From Nanobdellota archaeon (GTDB lineage: Archaea > Nanobdellota > Nanobdellia > Woesearchaeales > GCA-2686295): a DNA stretch of 14,022 bases. A model generated the notes under the pieces. That model was not told where the DNA came from. It saw only the letters and a list, made by a program, of their open reading frames with translations, and searched no databases. The stretch covers positions 1-14,022 of the forward strand of contig JAHJDK010000041.1 of the NCBI GenBank assembly GCA_018812505.1, read 5' to 3'. Numbering within the stretch: the first letter of the stretch is position 1; the number at the start of each line of letters is the position of its first letter. The position numbers were made by a program, and so were the translations under genes. Positions 5,835 to 13,054 of this stretch are shown here, in pieces.

Positions 5835-7437
5835 TTATATCCCTCAACTGGTATTTTTTGTTTCTTTCCATTATAAACATCTTAATGTGAGGAGCTGCTT
5901 TTCTGAATAATTCGTGTTCCATGTCGTGATATGGAACCACCACTCCTTTGAAATTTTTCAAAACTTCAACATATTCCTCAAAGTTCATGTGGCCTTTGAC
6001 GTGAACTTCATGAAGTTCGGTTATCGGCACATTTATGTTGCTGCCAAACAATCCTCTTTTATCTTTTTCTCTTTGGCATAGATAATCTGGCTTTGGTCCT
6101 TCATACATGTCAAAACTTTTTAGTATGTCTATCACTTGTTGTGCGTCATCTTCCATTCTTGATGTGTATGGTCCTGGGTGCATCCTAATATACCTGCCTC
6201 CTTTTGCATCAACATCATTCAGTAAATTCAGAAGACCAAACTTAGTTGAGAATACCGCAAACTGATCCTTATAGTCCTTTATATCTTTTATATCAACTCT
6301 GGTTTTTCCTCTCCAAAAGTTTTTATCTGGCGACCAATCAGGAAATTTCATGTACTTTCTTTCCCACATTCTAGTACCTATGTTTGCCAAATCTTCAAAG
6401 TCATCATCACTTTCTGTCAGTCCTTTTCCTCTAAGACCCATAGATACACCGAGATATTTACTGTCAAGACTTGGAAAGTTATAAATTCCTTTAAACGCTT
6501 CCAACAATTTTGCTTGGCTTGGAGGTATCACTAACATTTTTTCCCTAATTCTGCAGGCCAGGTAAGCTGACAGTATCCTGTCTAGTTCTCTTGGAGGGTA
6601 AGCGAGTACATTCAGGTTGTCTTCTATCAACAATTTAGCTACCACTTCAACCAGATCATCTTCTGTTCCATAATGTTCCATGTGCATTAATGATCCTTCA
6701 AGAAAAAAGACGTCTGCATCCATTGCTTCCTTAAAGAAGGCCTCTGTATCTCTTCTTCTTCTTCCTCTTAGACGGAGATCCCCACTTATAGCTATCTTCC
6801 CTTCAGAAGTTTCTATTATGTAACCTACAGCTCCTACCAATGAGTGATCTACCAGGTATGCTGTTACTTTCATATCTTTTATCTTAAAGGTTACTCCTGA
6901 CTCAAAGGTTTTTATATTTCTTGGTATTCTTGCTTCTTCTCCTGATACAAATTTTTCCTTGCCGTATTTCTTTGGAGCTGTAAACATGTTTGTATATACA
7001 TCTACAAACTGATTTCTTGTTGTTCCGCTCATCATCTGCCAGGAATAAAGCATTCTTTTGGTTAGAGGGTGCATCCATGTTTCCAGATCAGGTCTGATTA
7101 AATTTAATCCTGCTGCATGGTCGTAATGTCCATGAGTCAATAATAATGCATCTGTATCTAGAGGAACTAGCTTTTGTCCTGCTGCCAATAATAGGTCTTG
7201 CCTTAGAATACCTTCCAGAGTGTTGTATAATCCTAGTTTTTTCGCTACTGAAATTAGTCTGAATGGTGAGATTTGTTCTGGAAATGCGAAATACTTATTA
7301 TATCTGTCAGGTGGCTGGCCATGGTCAACCATTAGTTTTACTCTGCGCTCTAAGTCGTTTATCAGAAGCTGAACTCCTCCTAATTCTCCTGATATAAGAT
7401 CATCAACTCCCCCAGTAAACTCCAGCTCAACACTCAT
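5818..7437 (-). CDS. RNase J/CPSF-like MBL-fold beta-CASP hydrolase
   Basis: A 539-residue metallo-beta-lactamase-fold protein with a beta-CASP-type architecture, the class that includes RNase J and the CPSF endonucleases. Metal-site motifs are THGHYDHAAG (His102, His104, Asp106, His107), VDHS (His198) and SGDLRLRG (Asp220). FFLEGS (Glu248 region) sits at the beta-CASP motif A position. The long insert of about 250-420 is the cap domain, and the chain returns with HPGPYTSR (420-427), VHVKGHM (His478, His483) and VVVPYH (His504), the usual closing motifs of RNase J-like enzymes. A basic run RLRGRRRRD follows Asp220. All expected ligands are present, so it should be an active hydrolase, most likely on RNA. 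It is first in a probable operon with the PD-(D/E)XK-like gene. The TATA box sits 26 nt from the ATG. Orthology to a defined archaeal RNase J is not claimed. Confidence 0.82.
   Translation of the reverse strand: MSVELEFTGGVDDLISGELGGVQLLINDLERRVKLMVDHGQPPDRYNKYFAFPEQISPFRLISVAKKLGLYNTLEGILRQDLLLAAGQKLVPLDTDALLLTHGHYDHAAGLNLIRPDLETWMHPLTKRMLYSWQMMSGTTRNQFVDVYTNMFTAPKKYGKEKFVSGEEARIPRNIKTFESGVTFKIKDMKVTAYLVDHSLVGAVGYIIETSEGKIAISGDLRLRGRRRRDTEAFFKEAMDADVFFLEGSLMHMEHYGTEDDLVEVVAKLLIEDNLNVLAYPPRELDRILSAYLACRIREKMLVIPPSQAKLLEAFKGIYNFPSLDSKYLGVSMGLRGKGLTESDDDFEDLANIGTRMWERKYMKFPDWSPDKNFWRGKTRVDIKDIKDYKDQFAVFSTKFGLLNLLNDVDAKGGRYIRMHPGPYTSRMEDDAQQVIDILKSFDMYEGPKPDYLCQREKDKRGLFGSNINVPITELHEVHVKGHMNFEEYVEVLKNFKGVVVPYHDMEHELFRKAAPHIKMFIMERNKKYQLRDIIEQAT
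5841..5845 (-). promoter_or_regulatory. Shine-Dalgarno deciding the TTG start
   Basis: The minus strand reads GAGGG, six nt before TTG at 5834, inside the 3' end of the upstream nuclease gene. It selects the TTG start and suggests translational coupling. Confidence 0.65.
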
Positions 7438-7455
7438 TCAATATTGTAATTTAGT

Positions 7456-7474
7456 TTAATATTTAAAAGTTTAG
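7456..7474 (-). promoter_or_regulatory. TATA promoter of the nuclease operon
   Basis: The minus strand reads AAACTTTTAAATATTAAAC. Its centre is about 26 nt from the ATG at 7437, predicting a leaderless message for the two-gene nuclease operon. Confidence 0.55.
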
Positions 7475-7524
7475 TATTTGTAACAACTAAAGAATGGAAA
7501 CAAAAATTTTTCTTGCTAAGGAAT

Positions 7525-7538
7525 ACATTTATTAATAG
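7525..7538 (+). promoter_or_regulatory. TATA promoter of the ATP-grasp operon
   Basis: ACATTTATTAATAG is centred about 26 nt before the ATG at 7559. The three genes to 10949 follow without another obvious promoter, so this is probably the promoter of the whole operon. Confidence 0.5.
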
Positions 7539-7558
7539 AATAAAAAACTAATAAAAAA

Positions 7559-7780
7559 ATGAGAAAATCACTAAAAATAATGATATATGCATTCACAGGA
7601 TTTATAGTACTAGCAATACTGCACAATTTAGTATATGCAGTATTTGGATTTGAAGAACCGTTATTTTTCATACTCTCACTATTAAGCTTAATAATATTTG
7701 TAATATTTGCAATCTACAATCTAGCAATATTAGCAAAAAAAGCAGGTAAAAAAATAAGTAAAATATCAAAAAAATTATAA
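7559..7780 (+). CDS. Small membrane protein, two transmembrane helices
   Basis: A 73-residue protein with two predicted transmembrane segments: about residues 8-29 (IMIYAFTGFIVLAILHNLVY) and 35-58 (a Leu/Ile/Phe-rich stretch ending in IYNLAIL). They are separated by a short GFEEP loop, and a basic tail rich in KK and KIS follows (about 60-73). The positive tail and the basic N-terminus (MRKSLK) suggest both ends face the cytoplasm. It is the first gene of the ATP-grasp operon, probably leaderless, and lies 44 nt before the first paralogue. I know no family for it. Its position suggests a role as membrane partner or anchor for the enzymes downstream, which is inference only. Confidence 0.7.
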   Translation: MRKSLKIMIYAFTGFIVLAILHNLVYAVFGFEEPLFFILSLLSLIIFVIFAIYNLAILAKKAGKKISKISKKL

Positions 7781-7812
7781 ATAGAAACAAATACACAACA
7801 ATTTACAGTAAA

Positions 7813-7817
7813 GAGGG
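7813..7817 (+). promoter_or_regulatory. Shine-Dalgarno deciding the GTG start
   Basis: GAGGG lies seven nt before the GTG at 7825. There is no in-frame ATG nearby downstream until well into the N-terminal domain, so this site fixes the start. Confidence 0.7.
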
Positions 7818-7824
7818 AAAATTC

Positions 7825-9168
7825 GTGGAACAAGAAAATAACAACAATTCTAAAAACAACAACCATAAATATCAAACCATCGAACCAAAAAATTTCTTAT
7901 TCGTGTCATATGATGCATTAATAGGAGATTTAGTATGGCTCATCAAGAAAGAAGGACACAATGTAAAGTATTACATAGAAGAACCTGAAAACAAGGAAAT
8001 ATGCAGTGGATTCGTAGATAAAGTAGATGACTGGGAGAAAGAACTTGACTGGGCAGACATAGTCATATTTGATGATGTCTTAGGAATGGGTGATATGGCA
8101 AATAAAGCAAGAGAAAAAGGAAAACTCGTTATTGGAGGAACACCATACACAGATATGTTAGAGGATGACAGATCATTCGGACAAGAAGAACTAAAAAAAT
8201 TCGGAATATCAATAATTCCTTACAAGCATTTTAACTCATTCGAAGAAGCAATAGAATTCGTAAAGCAGAATCCTACAAGATATGTCATCAAACCATCAGG
8301 AGAAGCCCAAAACCTAAAAGGATTACTATTCATAGGAGAAGAAGACAACGGAGCAGACGTAATACAAGTGTTGTCAGACTACAACAAAGCATGGGCAAAC
8401 AAGATACCTGCTTTTCAACTGCAAAAAAGAGTAGTAGGAGTAGAAATAGCTGTAGGAGCATTCTTTAACGGAAAAGAATTTGTATATCCAATAAACGTAA
8501 ACTTTGAGCATAAAAAATTGTTTCCAGGAAACCTAGGACCATCAACCGGAGAGATGGGAACTGCAATGTTCTGGAGCGGACCAAACAAGATATTCAATCA
8601 AACACTAAAAAAATTAGAATTAAAACTAGCAGAAGAAAAATATGTAGGCTACATAGACGTAAACTGCATAGTGAATGGAAACGGAATCTATCCATTGGAA
8701 TTTACCTCCAGATTTGGATATCCAACAATATTCATACAAAGTGAAGGAATACAGATGTTGATGTCACAGTTTCTGCTATCATTAGCAAAAGGGGAATTGA
8801 AATATTTCAAAACAAGACCAGGATTCCAGATAGGAGTAAGAATAGTCATGCCACCGTATCCATTCAATGATGACGAAACATTCAATGTAAAATCAAAAGA
8901 TACAGTCATACATTTCAAGAAAAACATAGATGGAGTTCACATAGAAGATGTCAAAATAATGAATGATGAATGGGTTATAACTGGAAACTCAGGTGTTGTT
9001 TTAGTTGTTTGTGGACTAGGACAAACCATGAAACAAGCTCAAAGGCAAGTGTACTCCAGAATAAGCAACATAATGATACCTCACATGTATTATCGCACAG
9101 ACATAGGCAACAGATGGTTCGAGGATAGTGATAAACTGCACAATTGGGGTTATCTAAGGGAACTTTGA
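7825..9168 (+). CDS. PurD-like ATP-grasp ligase, paralogue 1
   Basis: A 447-residue ATP-grasp protein resembling phosphoribosylamine-glycine ligase (PurD) along its whole length. An Asn-rich leader (1-22) precedes a Rossmann-like N-domain (FLFVSYDALIGDLVW). GGTPYTDMLEDDRSFGQEEL then enters the ATP-grasp region, followed by YVIKPSG, LFPGNLGPSTGEMG and LEFTSRFGYPT, and a PurD-like C-domain ending YYRTDIGNRW. It departs from PurD at key sites. The N-terminal GGREHA phosphoribosylamine loop is absent. The Mg-binding EFN is EFT, and the signature RFGDPE is RFGYPT. ATP-dependent acyl-phosphate and amide-bond chemistry is likely, but the substrate is probably not phosphoribosylamine. GTG start with GAGGG; the stop overlaps the next start (TGATG). 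No purine genes are nearby. The fold call is strong; the function is unknown. Confidence 0.82.
   Translation: MEQENNNNSKNNNHKYQTIEPKNFLFVSYDALIGDLVWLIKKEGHNVKYYIEEPENKEICSGFVDKVDDWEKELDWADIVIFDDVLGMGDMANKAREKGKLVIGGTPYTDMLEDDRSFGQEELKKFGISIIPYKHFNSFEEAIEFVKQNPTRYVIKPSGEAQNLKGLLFIGEEDNGADVIQVLSDYNKAWANKIPAFQLQKRVVGVEIAVGAFFNGKEFVYPINVNFEHKKLFPGNLGPSTGEMGTAMFWSGPNKIFNQTLKKLELKLAEEKYVGYIDVNCIVNGNGIYPLEFTSRFGYPTIFIQSEGIQMLMSQFLLSLAKGELKYFKTRPGFQIGVRIVMPPYPFNDDETFNVKSKDTVIHFKKNIDGVHIEDVKIMNDEWVITGNSGVVLVVCGLGQTMKQAQRQVYSRISNIMIPHMYYRTDIGNRWFEDSDKLHNWGYLREL
9156..9160 (+). promoter_or_regulatory. Shine-Dalgarno of the second ATP-grasp gene
   Basis: AAGGG lies seven nt before the ATG at 9168, inside the end of paralogue 1. 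With the TGATG stop/start overlap it argues for translational coupling and for the ATG at 9168 over the TTG at 9144. Confidence 0.6.
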
Positions 9169-10949
9169 TGAAACTAAAATTTTTATTTATAAGTCTTGAC
9201 AATCTAAGCGCTGATCTGGCATGGCAAGTGTCAAAAGAAGGACACGAAGTAAAATATCATGTGCAAAATAAGGGAGATAGAGATGTTGCTGACGGATTTG
9301 TAGAGAAAATAAACAGCTACAAAGAATATATTGATTGGGCTGATGTGATAGTCTTTGATGATGTTCTTGGACATGGAGGAACAGCTCAAGAACTCAGATC
9401 CAAAGGTAAATTAGTTCTTGGAGGAACATCATACACTGATATGTTGGAGGATGACAGATCATTCGGACAAGAAGAACTAAAAAGATTCGGAATAGAAATA
9501 CTGCCATATAAAGATTTCAGATCATTTGATGAAGCAATAAAGTTTGTCAAAGACAACCCAAAAAGCTACGTGATAAAACCAACAGCTGAAACACCACCTT
9601 CAACAAAAGGATTACTGTTTATAGGAGAAGAAAAAGATGGCGCAGATGTAATACAAGTTTTAAATGATTATAAAGAATCATGGGCTGACAGCATACCTGC
9701 ATTCCAACTCCAAGAAAAAGTAAATGGAATAGAAATAGCTGTAGGAGCATTCTTCAACGGAAAAGAATTCATGAATCCTATAAACATCAACTTTGAGCAT
9801 AAAAAGTTGTTTCCAGGAAACCTAGGACCATCAACCGGAGAAATGGGAGCCTCAATGTTCTGGACAAAACCAAACAATCTATTCAACCAGACACTAAAAA
9901 AATTCGAGAAGAAACTGATGGATGAAAAATTTACTGGATATATAGATTTAAATTGTATAGCTAATGAAAGTGGAATATACCCTCTAGAATTCACAACAAG
10001 ATTTGGATACCCAACTATATTCATACAAGCAGAAGGTATAACCGAACCAATAGGAGGATTTCTTTATAAGATTGCTTCAGGAGAGCAAAATGAATTTAAG
10101 ACAAAACCAGGATTCCAGATAGGAGTAAGAATAGTTGTGCCACCATTCCCATTCAACGATGATGAGACATTCAAAGTCAAATCAAAAGGGTCAATGATAT
10201 ACTTAAAAGGTTCAACAGAAGGAATACATATTGAAGATGTGAAAATCATAAAAAATAAATGGGTTGTTGCAGGAACATCAGGTGTTGTCATGACAATATG
10301 TGGAACAGGCAACAGTATAAGAGAAGCTCAAGAACAAGCATATTCAAGAATAAAAACTGTAAATATTCCCAGGATGTACTACAGAACAGATATAGGGGAC
10401 AGATGGTACTCTGACAGGGATAAATTGAATGATTGGGGCTACATATCTGATATTAACAGAATGAGATTTAAGGGGTTGAATGAAAACAACTTGAAAGAAT
10501 ATCAATTACTAATAGTAGAATCTGAAAATTTATACCCTGAAGCCCTAAGAACATCATTTGAAGATTTTAAAGATATATTATCAGCACCAAACTCTATAGG
10601 TTTAATAGCATTCATTGATGAGCATTACATAGGAAATTGTGTTGGATCAGAACCCTCAGATAGTGACTTGAAAGACTTAAATATAAAACTTTTTTCAAAG
10701 GATGATAAGATAATATATGTTTATAACTTAATAGTTACTGAGCAATTTCAAGGAAAAGGATATGGTCAAAGACTAATGGATGAGTTCATCAAGAAAGCCA
10801 AAGCTGCAGATTACAAATATGTATTAGGAAACTTTAGACAGAATGCATCATACAAGATTACAAAGAAATATAAAGTGGTGATTGAGAAACTGTTCAAAAA
10901 CTGGGAAGACTCAGGAGAAGACTTTGTCTTCTGCGTTATGGAAATATAA
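9168..10949 (+). CDS. PurD-like ATP-grasp fused to GNAT acetyltransferase
   Basis: A 593-residue fusion. Residues 1 to about 430 are a close paralogue of the preceding gene (LKFLFISLDN at the N-terminus; TDMLEDDRSFGQEEL; LFPGNLGPSTGEMG; LEFTTRFGYPT; YYRTDIGDRW) and share its departures from PurD. Residues about 430-593 form a GNAT-type N-acyltransferase domain: a strand with IYVYNLIVTEQF leads into the acetyl-CoA pyrophosphate loop QGKGYG (528-533), then RLMDEFIKKAK and a terminal segment ending FVFCVMEI. The chain could therefore ligate and acetylate a common or successive substrate. The ATG at 9168 overlaps the previous stop as TGATG and has AAGGG seven nt upstream. The frame can be opened eight codons earlier at a TTG (9144), but that lies inside the previous gene and has no such support. 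The fusion is in one uninterrupted frame. Substrate unknown. Confidence 0.85.
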   Translation: MKLKFLFISLDNLSADLAWQVSKEGHEVKYHVQNKGDRDVADGFVEKINSYKEYIDWADVIVFDDVLGHGGTAQELRSKGKLVLGGTSYTDMLEDDRSFGQEELKRFGIEILPYKDFRSFDEAIKFVKDNPKSYVIKPTAETPPSTKGLLFIGEEKDGADVIQVLNDYKESWADSIPAFQLQEKVNGIEIAVGAFFNGKEFMNPININFEHKKLFPGNLGPSTGEMGASMFWTKPNNLFNQTLKKFEKKLMDEKFTGYIDLNCIANESGIYPLEFTTRFGYPTIFIQAEGITEPIGGFLYKIASGEQNEFKTKPGFQIGVRIVVPPFPFNDDETFKVKSKGSMIYLKGSTEGIHIEDVKIIKNKWVVAGTSGVVMTICGTGNSIREAQEQAYSRIKTVNIPRMYYRTDIGDRWYSDRDKLNDWGYISDINRMRFKGLNENNLKEYQLLIVESENLYPEALRTSFEDFKDILSAPNSIGLIAFIDEHYIGNCVGSEPSDSDLKDLNIKLFSKDDKIIYVYNLIVTEQFQGKGYGQRLMDEFIKKAKAADYKYVLGNFRQNASYKITKKYKVVIEKLFKNWEDSGEDFVFCVMEI

Positions 10950-11010
10950 GAATATATAAAAAAGTATGTGAAAACAATTTAAAAACTCCTTTTTAGTAGT
11001 TATTTTAGTT

Positions 11011-11024
11011 AGATTTATAAAAAC
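11011..11024 (+). promoter_or_regulatory. TATA element of the 11044 gene
   Basis: AGATTTATAAAAAC is centred about 26 nt before the ATG at 11044. A second AT-rich TATA-like match (ATTTAAAAAC, near 10977-10986) lies further upstream and would give a leader of about 20 nt to the ATG at 11026, which has no Shine-Dalgarno. Confidence 0.45.
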
Positions 11025-11043
11025 CATGTTATTCCCAAGAAAA

Positions 11044-11544
11044 ATGAGCTTCCCATGGGATAACAAAACAGACTTTACTGGTGAAACTATAAGAGATTTT
11101 ACAAAGCTACAAAATTCTAATGTTGGCATAGTCAAGTCAAAAGAGTTAGAGTCTGTTGTTAGTGAGAAAGATGATGTGGAATATACTGCTGAAGTAAAAA
11201 CTTCTGATAAGGACTACAGTTGGAAAAAAGAATATAGTCCTATGAGTCTGCAAAGAGCAAAAAGAACAGAAGAAAATTCAATGATGGAAGTAAAAATTAT
11301 TGAACTAATAGAAGAAACTGAAGATATAACAGGAGTCATTCAAGATTTAGAAGGAACAAAAGCAATCTTTTACATATCAGATGAGAATATTAACTGCGAA
11401 CTAACTAAAGCATATCGTAATATGAAAATAATTAAAGAAAATAATAACTCAATGACAGTTTATGGAAACTTTGAAGATGAAAAAATCTTTCTTATTGACT
11501 ATGCAAAAATGATAATTAACGAAAAAGAAGAATATATAACATAA
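11044..11544 (+). CDS. Unrecognised acidic protein, 166 residues
   Basis: A protein beginning MSFPWDNKTDFTGETIRDFT. The first ~75 residues are polar and probably partly disordered (DDVEYTAEVKTSDKDYSWKK). From about 78 (MMEVKIIELIEE) an alternating hydrophobic pattern suggests a small beta-rich domain: DITGVIQDLEGTKAIFYISD, MKIIKENNNSMTVYGNF, EKIFLIDYAKMII. This is loosely OB-like but not diagnostic. There are no membrane segments or catalytic motifs. The frame also has an ATG six codons earlier at 11026; I prefer 11044 because the TATA at 11011-11024 places the transcript start on it and 11026 lacks a Shine-Dalgarno. It converges with the DEAD-box gene, with six bases between stops. I do not recognise the family. 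Confidence 0.65.
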   Translation: MSFPWDNKTDFTGETIRDFTKLQNSNVGIVKSKELESVVSEKDDVEYTAEVKTSDKDYSWKKEYSPMSLQRAKRTEENSMMEVKIIELIEETEDITGVIQDLEGTKAIFYISDENINCELTKAYRNMKIIKENNNSMTVYGNFEDEKIFLIDYAKMIINEKEEYIT

Positions 11545-11550
11545 AAAAAA

Positions 11551-12786
11551 TTATCTAGAACCTCTTCTCTTTTGATAAAAAGCTCCTCTGTTAGAACTGG
11601 ACCTGTTTTTCTGAAAACCTCTTTTCCTGAAATTACCATCCCTTCTAGAAGCTGGAGAAACACTAATCTGAACTCTTTTTATCTGCGGAAGTTCCATCTC
11701 TCTAATATTAATACTAGGATAAGCTTTGAATATGGCCGCAAAATTTGGATGATCAACATCTGATAATAAATTCACGACACGACCTTCCTTGCCAGCTCTT
11801 GCAGTTCGTCCAATTCTATGAATGTATTCTTTGCTCTCCTTAGGAATATCATAATTGTATATGTGAGATACGTCCTTAATATCCAATCCTCTAGCAGCCA
11901 CGTCCGTACAGACAAGTATGTTAATCCTTTTGGATTGGAATCTGCCCATGTTATTGCTTCTCTTAGCTTGCGAAAAACCACCGTGAATAGCAGTTGCATC
12001 AAGATTATTTTTTATAAGATTCTTAGCTAAAAAATCCACTTGTCTTCTGGTGTTGCAAAAAACAATGACTGAACCTGAATGCTCGCCATTCAACAAATGA
12101 ACCAACAAAGAAAACTTAAGTTCTTTCTGAACATCATAATATTCTTGACTGAGTTTTAAAGGATCAACCTGTTGTCTAGTAAAAATACTTACAGGATTAT
12201 TCATATACCTATTCTTAATCTTCTCAATGTCAGGAGACATCGTTGCCGAAAATAATAGTGTCTGTCTATTTCTAGGACATTGACTAACAATTTTATTAAC
12301 ATCATCTATAAAACCCATGTCAACCATTCTGTCAGCTTCATCCAGAACAACTATCTTCACTTTCGACAGATTAATAGTGCCTCTCTGCATATGATCCAAT
12401 AATCTTCCAGGCGTAGCAACCACTACATCCGCAATTCGCAATAAAGAAACCTGCGGGTTAATAGATACTCCACCATATATAGCGGCAATCTTAAAGAATT
12501 TATGTTTTGAAAAACCCTTTAAAGCATCAGAAACCTGTTCTGCAAGTTCCCTAGTCGGTGTTAAAACTAACGCGCCAACACCCCTGCCTTTTTCCATGCT
12601 ATGTATTATGCCGCATGCAAAAGCAAGAGTTTTACCACTACCAGTAGCAGACTGTCCTATAACGTCTTTTCCTTCCAGAATAGGAGGGATAGACTTTTCT
12701 TGAATGAATGTAGGCTCGACATAATTCTGTTCTTTTATAGAACGTAGTATAGCCTCATTAATTCCTAAATCTTCAAAAGAAACCAT
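11551..12786 (-). CDS. DEAD-box RNA helicase
   Basis: A 411-residue superfamily 2 DEAD-box helicase that unwinds short RNA duplexes or remodels RNA-protein complexes using ATP. The motif set is complete: Q motif FIQEKSIPP (27-35), motif I ATGSGKT (47-53), Ia PTRELA (77-82), Ib TPGR (125-128), II DEAD (149-152), III SAT (180-182), IV VIVFCNT (240-246), V ARGLDI (298-303) and VI HRIGRTARAG (323-332). A basic tail rich in Arg, Ser, Gly and Asn (about 373-411, ending FYQKRRGSR) resembles the RNA-binding extensions of cold-shock helicases. It starts 20 nt after the cold-shock-domain gene and is probably cotranscribed with it; a short AGGAT lies about nine nt before the ATG. The context points to RNA unfolding at low temperature, by analogy with CsdA/RhlE-type helicases. 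It is not assigned to one ortholog group. Confidence 0.95.
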   Translation of the reverse strand: MVSFEDLGINEAILRSIKEQNYVEPTFIQEKSIPPILEGKDVIGQSATGSGKTLAFACGIIHSMEKGRGVGALVLTPTRELAEQVSDALKGFSKHKFFKIAAIYGGVSINPQVSLLRIADVVVATPGRLLDHMQRGTINLSKVKIVVLDEADRMVDMGFIDDVNKIVSQCPRNRQTLLFSATMSPDIEKIKNRYMNNPVSIFTRQQVDPLKLSQEYYDVQKELKFSLLVHLLNGEHSGSVIVFCNTRRQVDFLAKNLIKNNLDATAIHGGFSQAKRSNNMGRFQSKRINILVCTDVAARGLDIKDVSHIYNYDIPKESKEYIHRIGRTARAGKEGRVVNLLSDVDHPNFAAIFKAYPSINIREMELPQIKRVQISVSPASRRDGNFRKRGFQKNRSSSNRGAFYQKRRGSR

Positions 12787-12806
12787 TTACAAAAATCCTA
12801 GAATGA

Positions 12807-12998
12807 TTATTCTTTCTTGACGTTATTAGCTACTAGGCCTCTATCGCCTTCAGAACCGTCAAATTCAACTTCGTCTTCTTCTCTTAAAGCAACTTGATCA
12901 ACTACTTGTGATAGGTGAACAAAATAGTCTTTTCCATCGTCACCAGTTATAAAACCGAAACGCTTATCCATGTTAAAAAATTTTACTTTTCCTTTCAT
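12807..12998 (-). CDS. Cold-shock-domain RNA-binding protein
   Basis: A 63-residue cold-shock-domain protein, a five-stranded OB fold that binds single-stranded RNA or DNA and acts as an RNA chaperone. It begins MKGKVKFFNMDKRFGFITGD. RNP1-like KRFGFI and RNP2-like DYFVHL are present; the usual Gly of K-G-F-G-F-I is Arg, as in some archaeal and bacterial copies. It continues with LREEDEVEFDGSEGDRGLVA and ends NNVKKE. The frame can be extended upstream to 13058, but those 20 codons would cover the transcript leader; AAGGAGT nine nt before the ATG at 12998 and the normal family length fix the start. It has its own BRE/TATA, a leader with a hairpin, and the DEAD-box helicase 20 nt downstream. Cold-inducible RNA remodelling is the likely role. 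Confidence 0.93.
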   Translation of the reverse strand: MKGKVKFFNMDKRFGFITGDDGKDYFVHLSQVVDQVALREEDEVEFDGSEGDRGLVANNVKKE

Positions 12999-13007
12999 TT
13001 TACTTTT

Positions 13008-13014
13008 ACTCCTT
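13008..13014 (-). promoter_or_regulatory. Shine-Dalgarno of the cold-shock gene
   Basis: The minus strand reads AAGGAGT, nine nt before the ATG at 12998. Its first two bases are part of the adjacent hairpin stem. Confidence 0.7.
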
Positions 13015-13029
13015 GCAAAAAAATTGCAA
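13013..13029 (-). promoter_or_regulatory. Leader hairpin next to the cold-shock Shine-Dalgarno
   Basis: The minus strand reads TTGCAA, five T, TTGCAA: a perfect six-pair stem with a five-base loop. Its 3' arm shares two bases with the Shine-Dalgarno. It lies within the predicted leader of about 37 nt. A short, weak stem like this could alter ribosome access with temperature, which is an inference. Confidence 0.4.
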
Positions 13030-13054
13030 TAATTAATCATTAAGAAAAAAGGTC

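Noticed and set aside
7441..7558. Possible non-coding RNA between the divergent operons
   Set aside because: The 118 bases are accounted for by two opposed TATA promoters and AT-rich sequence; no stable stem or conserved-looking element was seen.
9144..9167. TTG start for the second ATP-grasp gene
   Set aside because: It lies inside the first gene, whereas the ATG at 9168 has a Shine-Dalgarno and a TGATG overlap, and starts exactly where the paralogue homology begins.
7825..10949. True phosphoribosylamine-glycine ligase (purD) genes
   Set aside because: The overall resemblance is real, but substrate and metal signature residues are changed in both copies and no purine genes are adjacent, so the symbol is not used.
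11026..11043. ATG six codons upstream in the 11044 gene
   Set aside because: It has no Shine-Dalgarno and sits only about 8 nt from the centre of the TATA box; the ATG at 11044 has leaderless spacing. The upstream ATG remains possible if the weaker upstream TATA is used.
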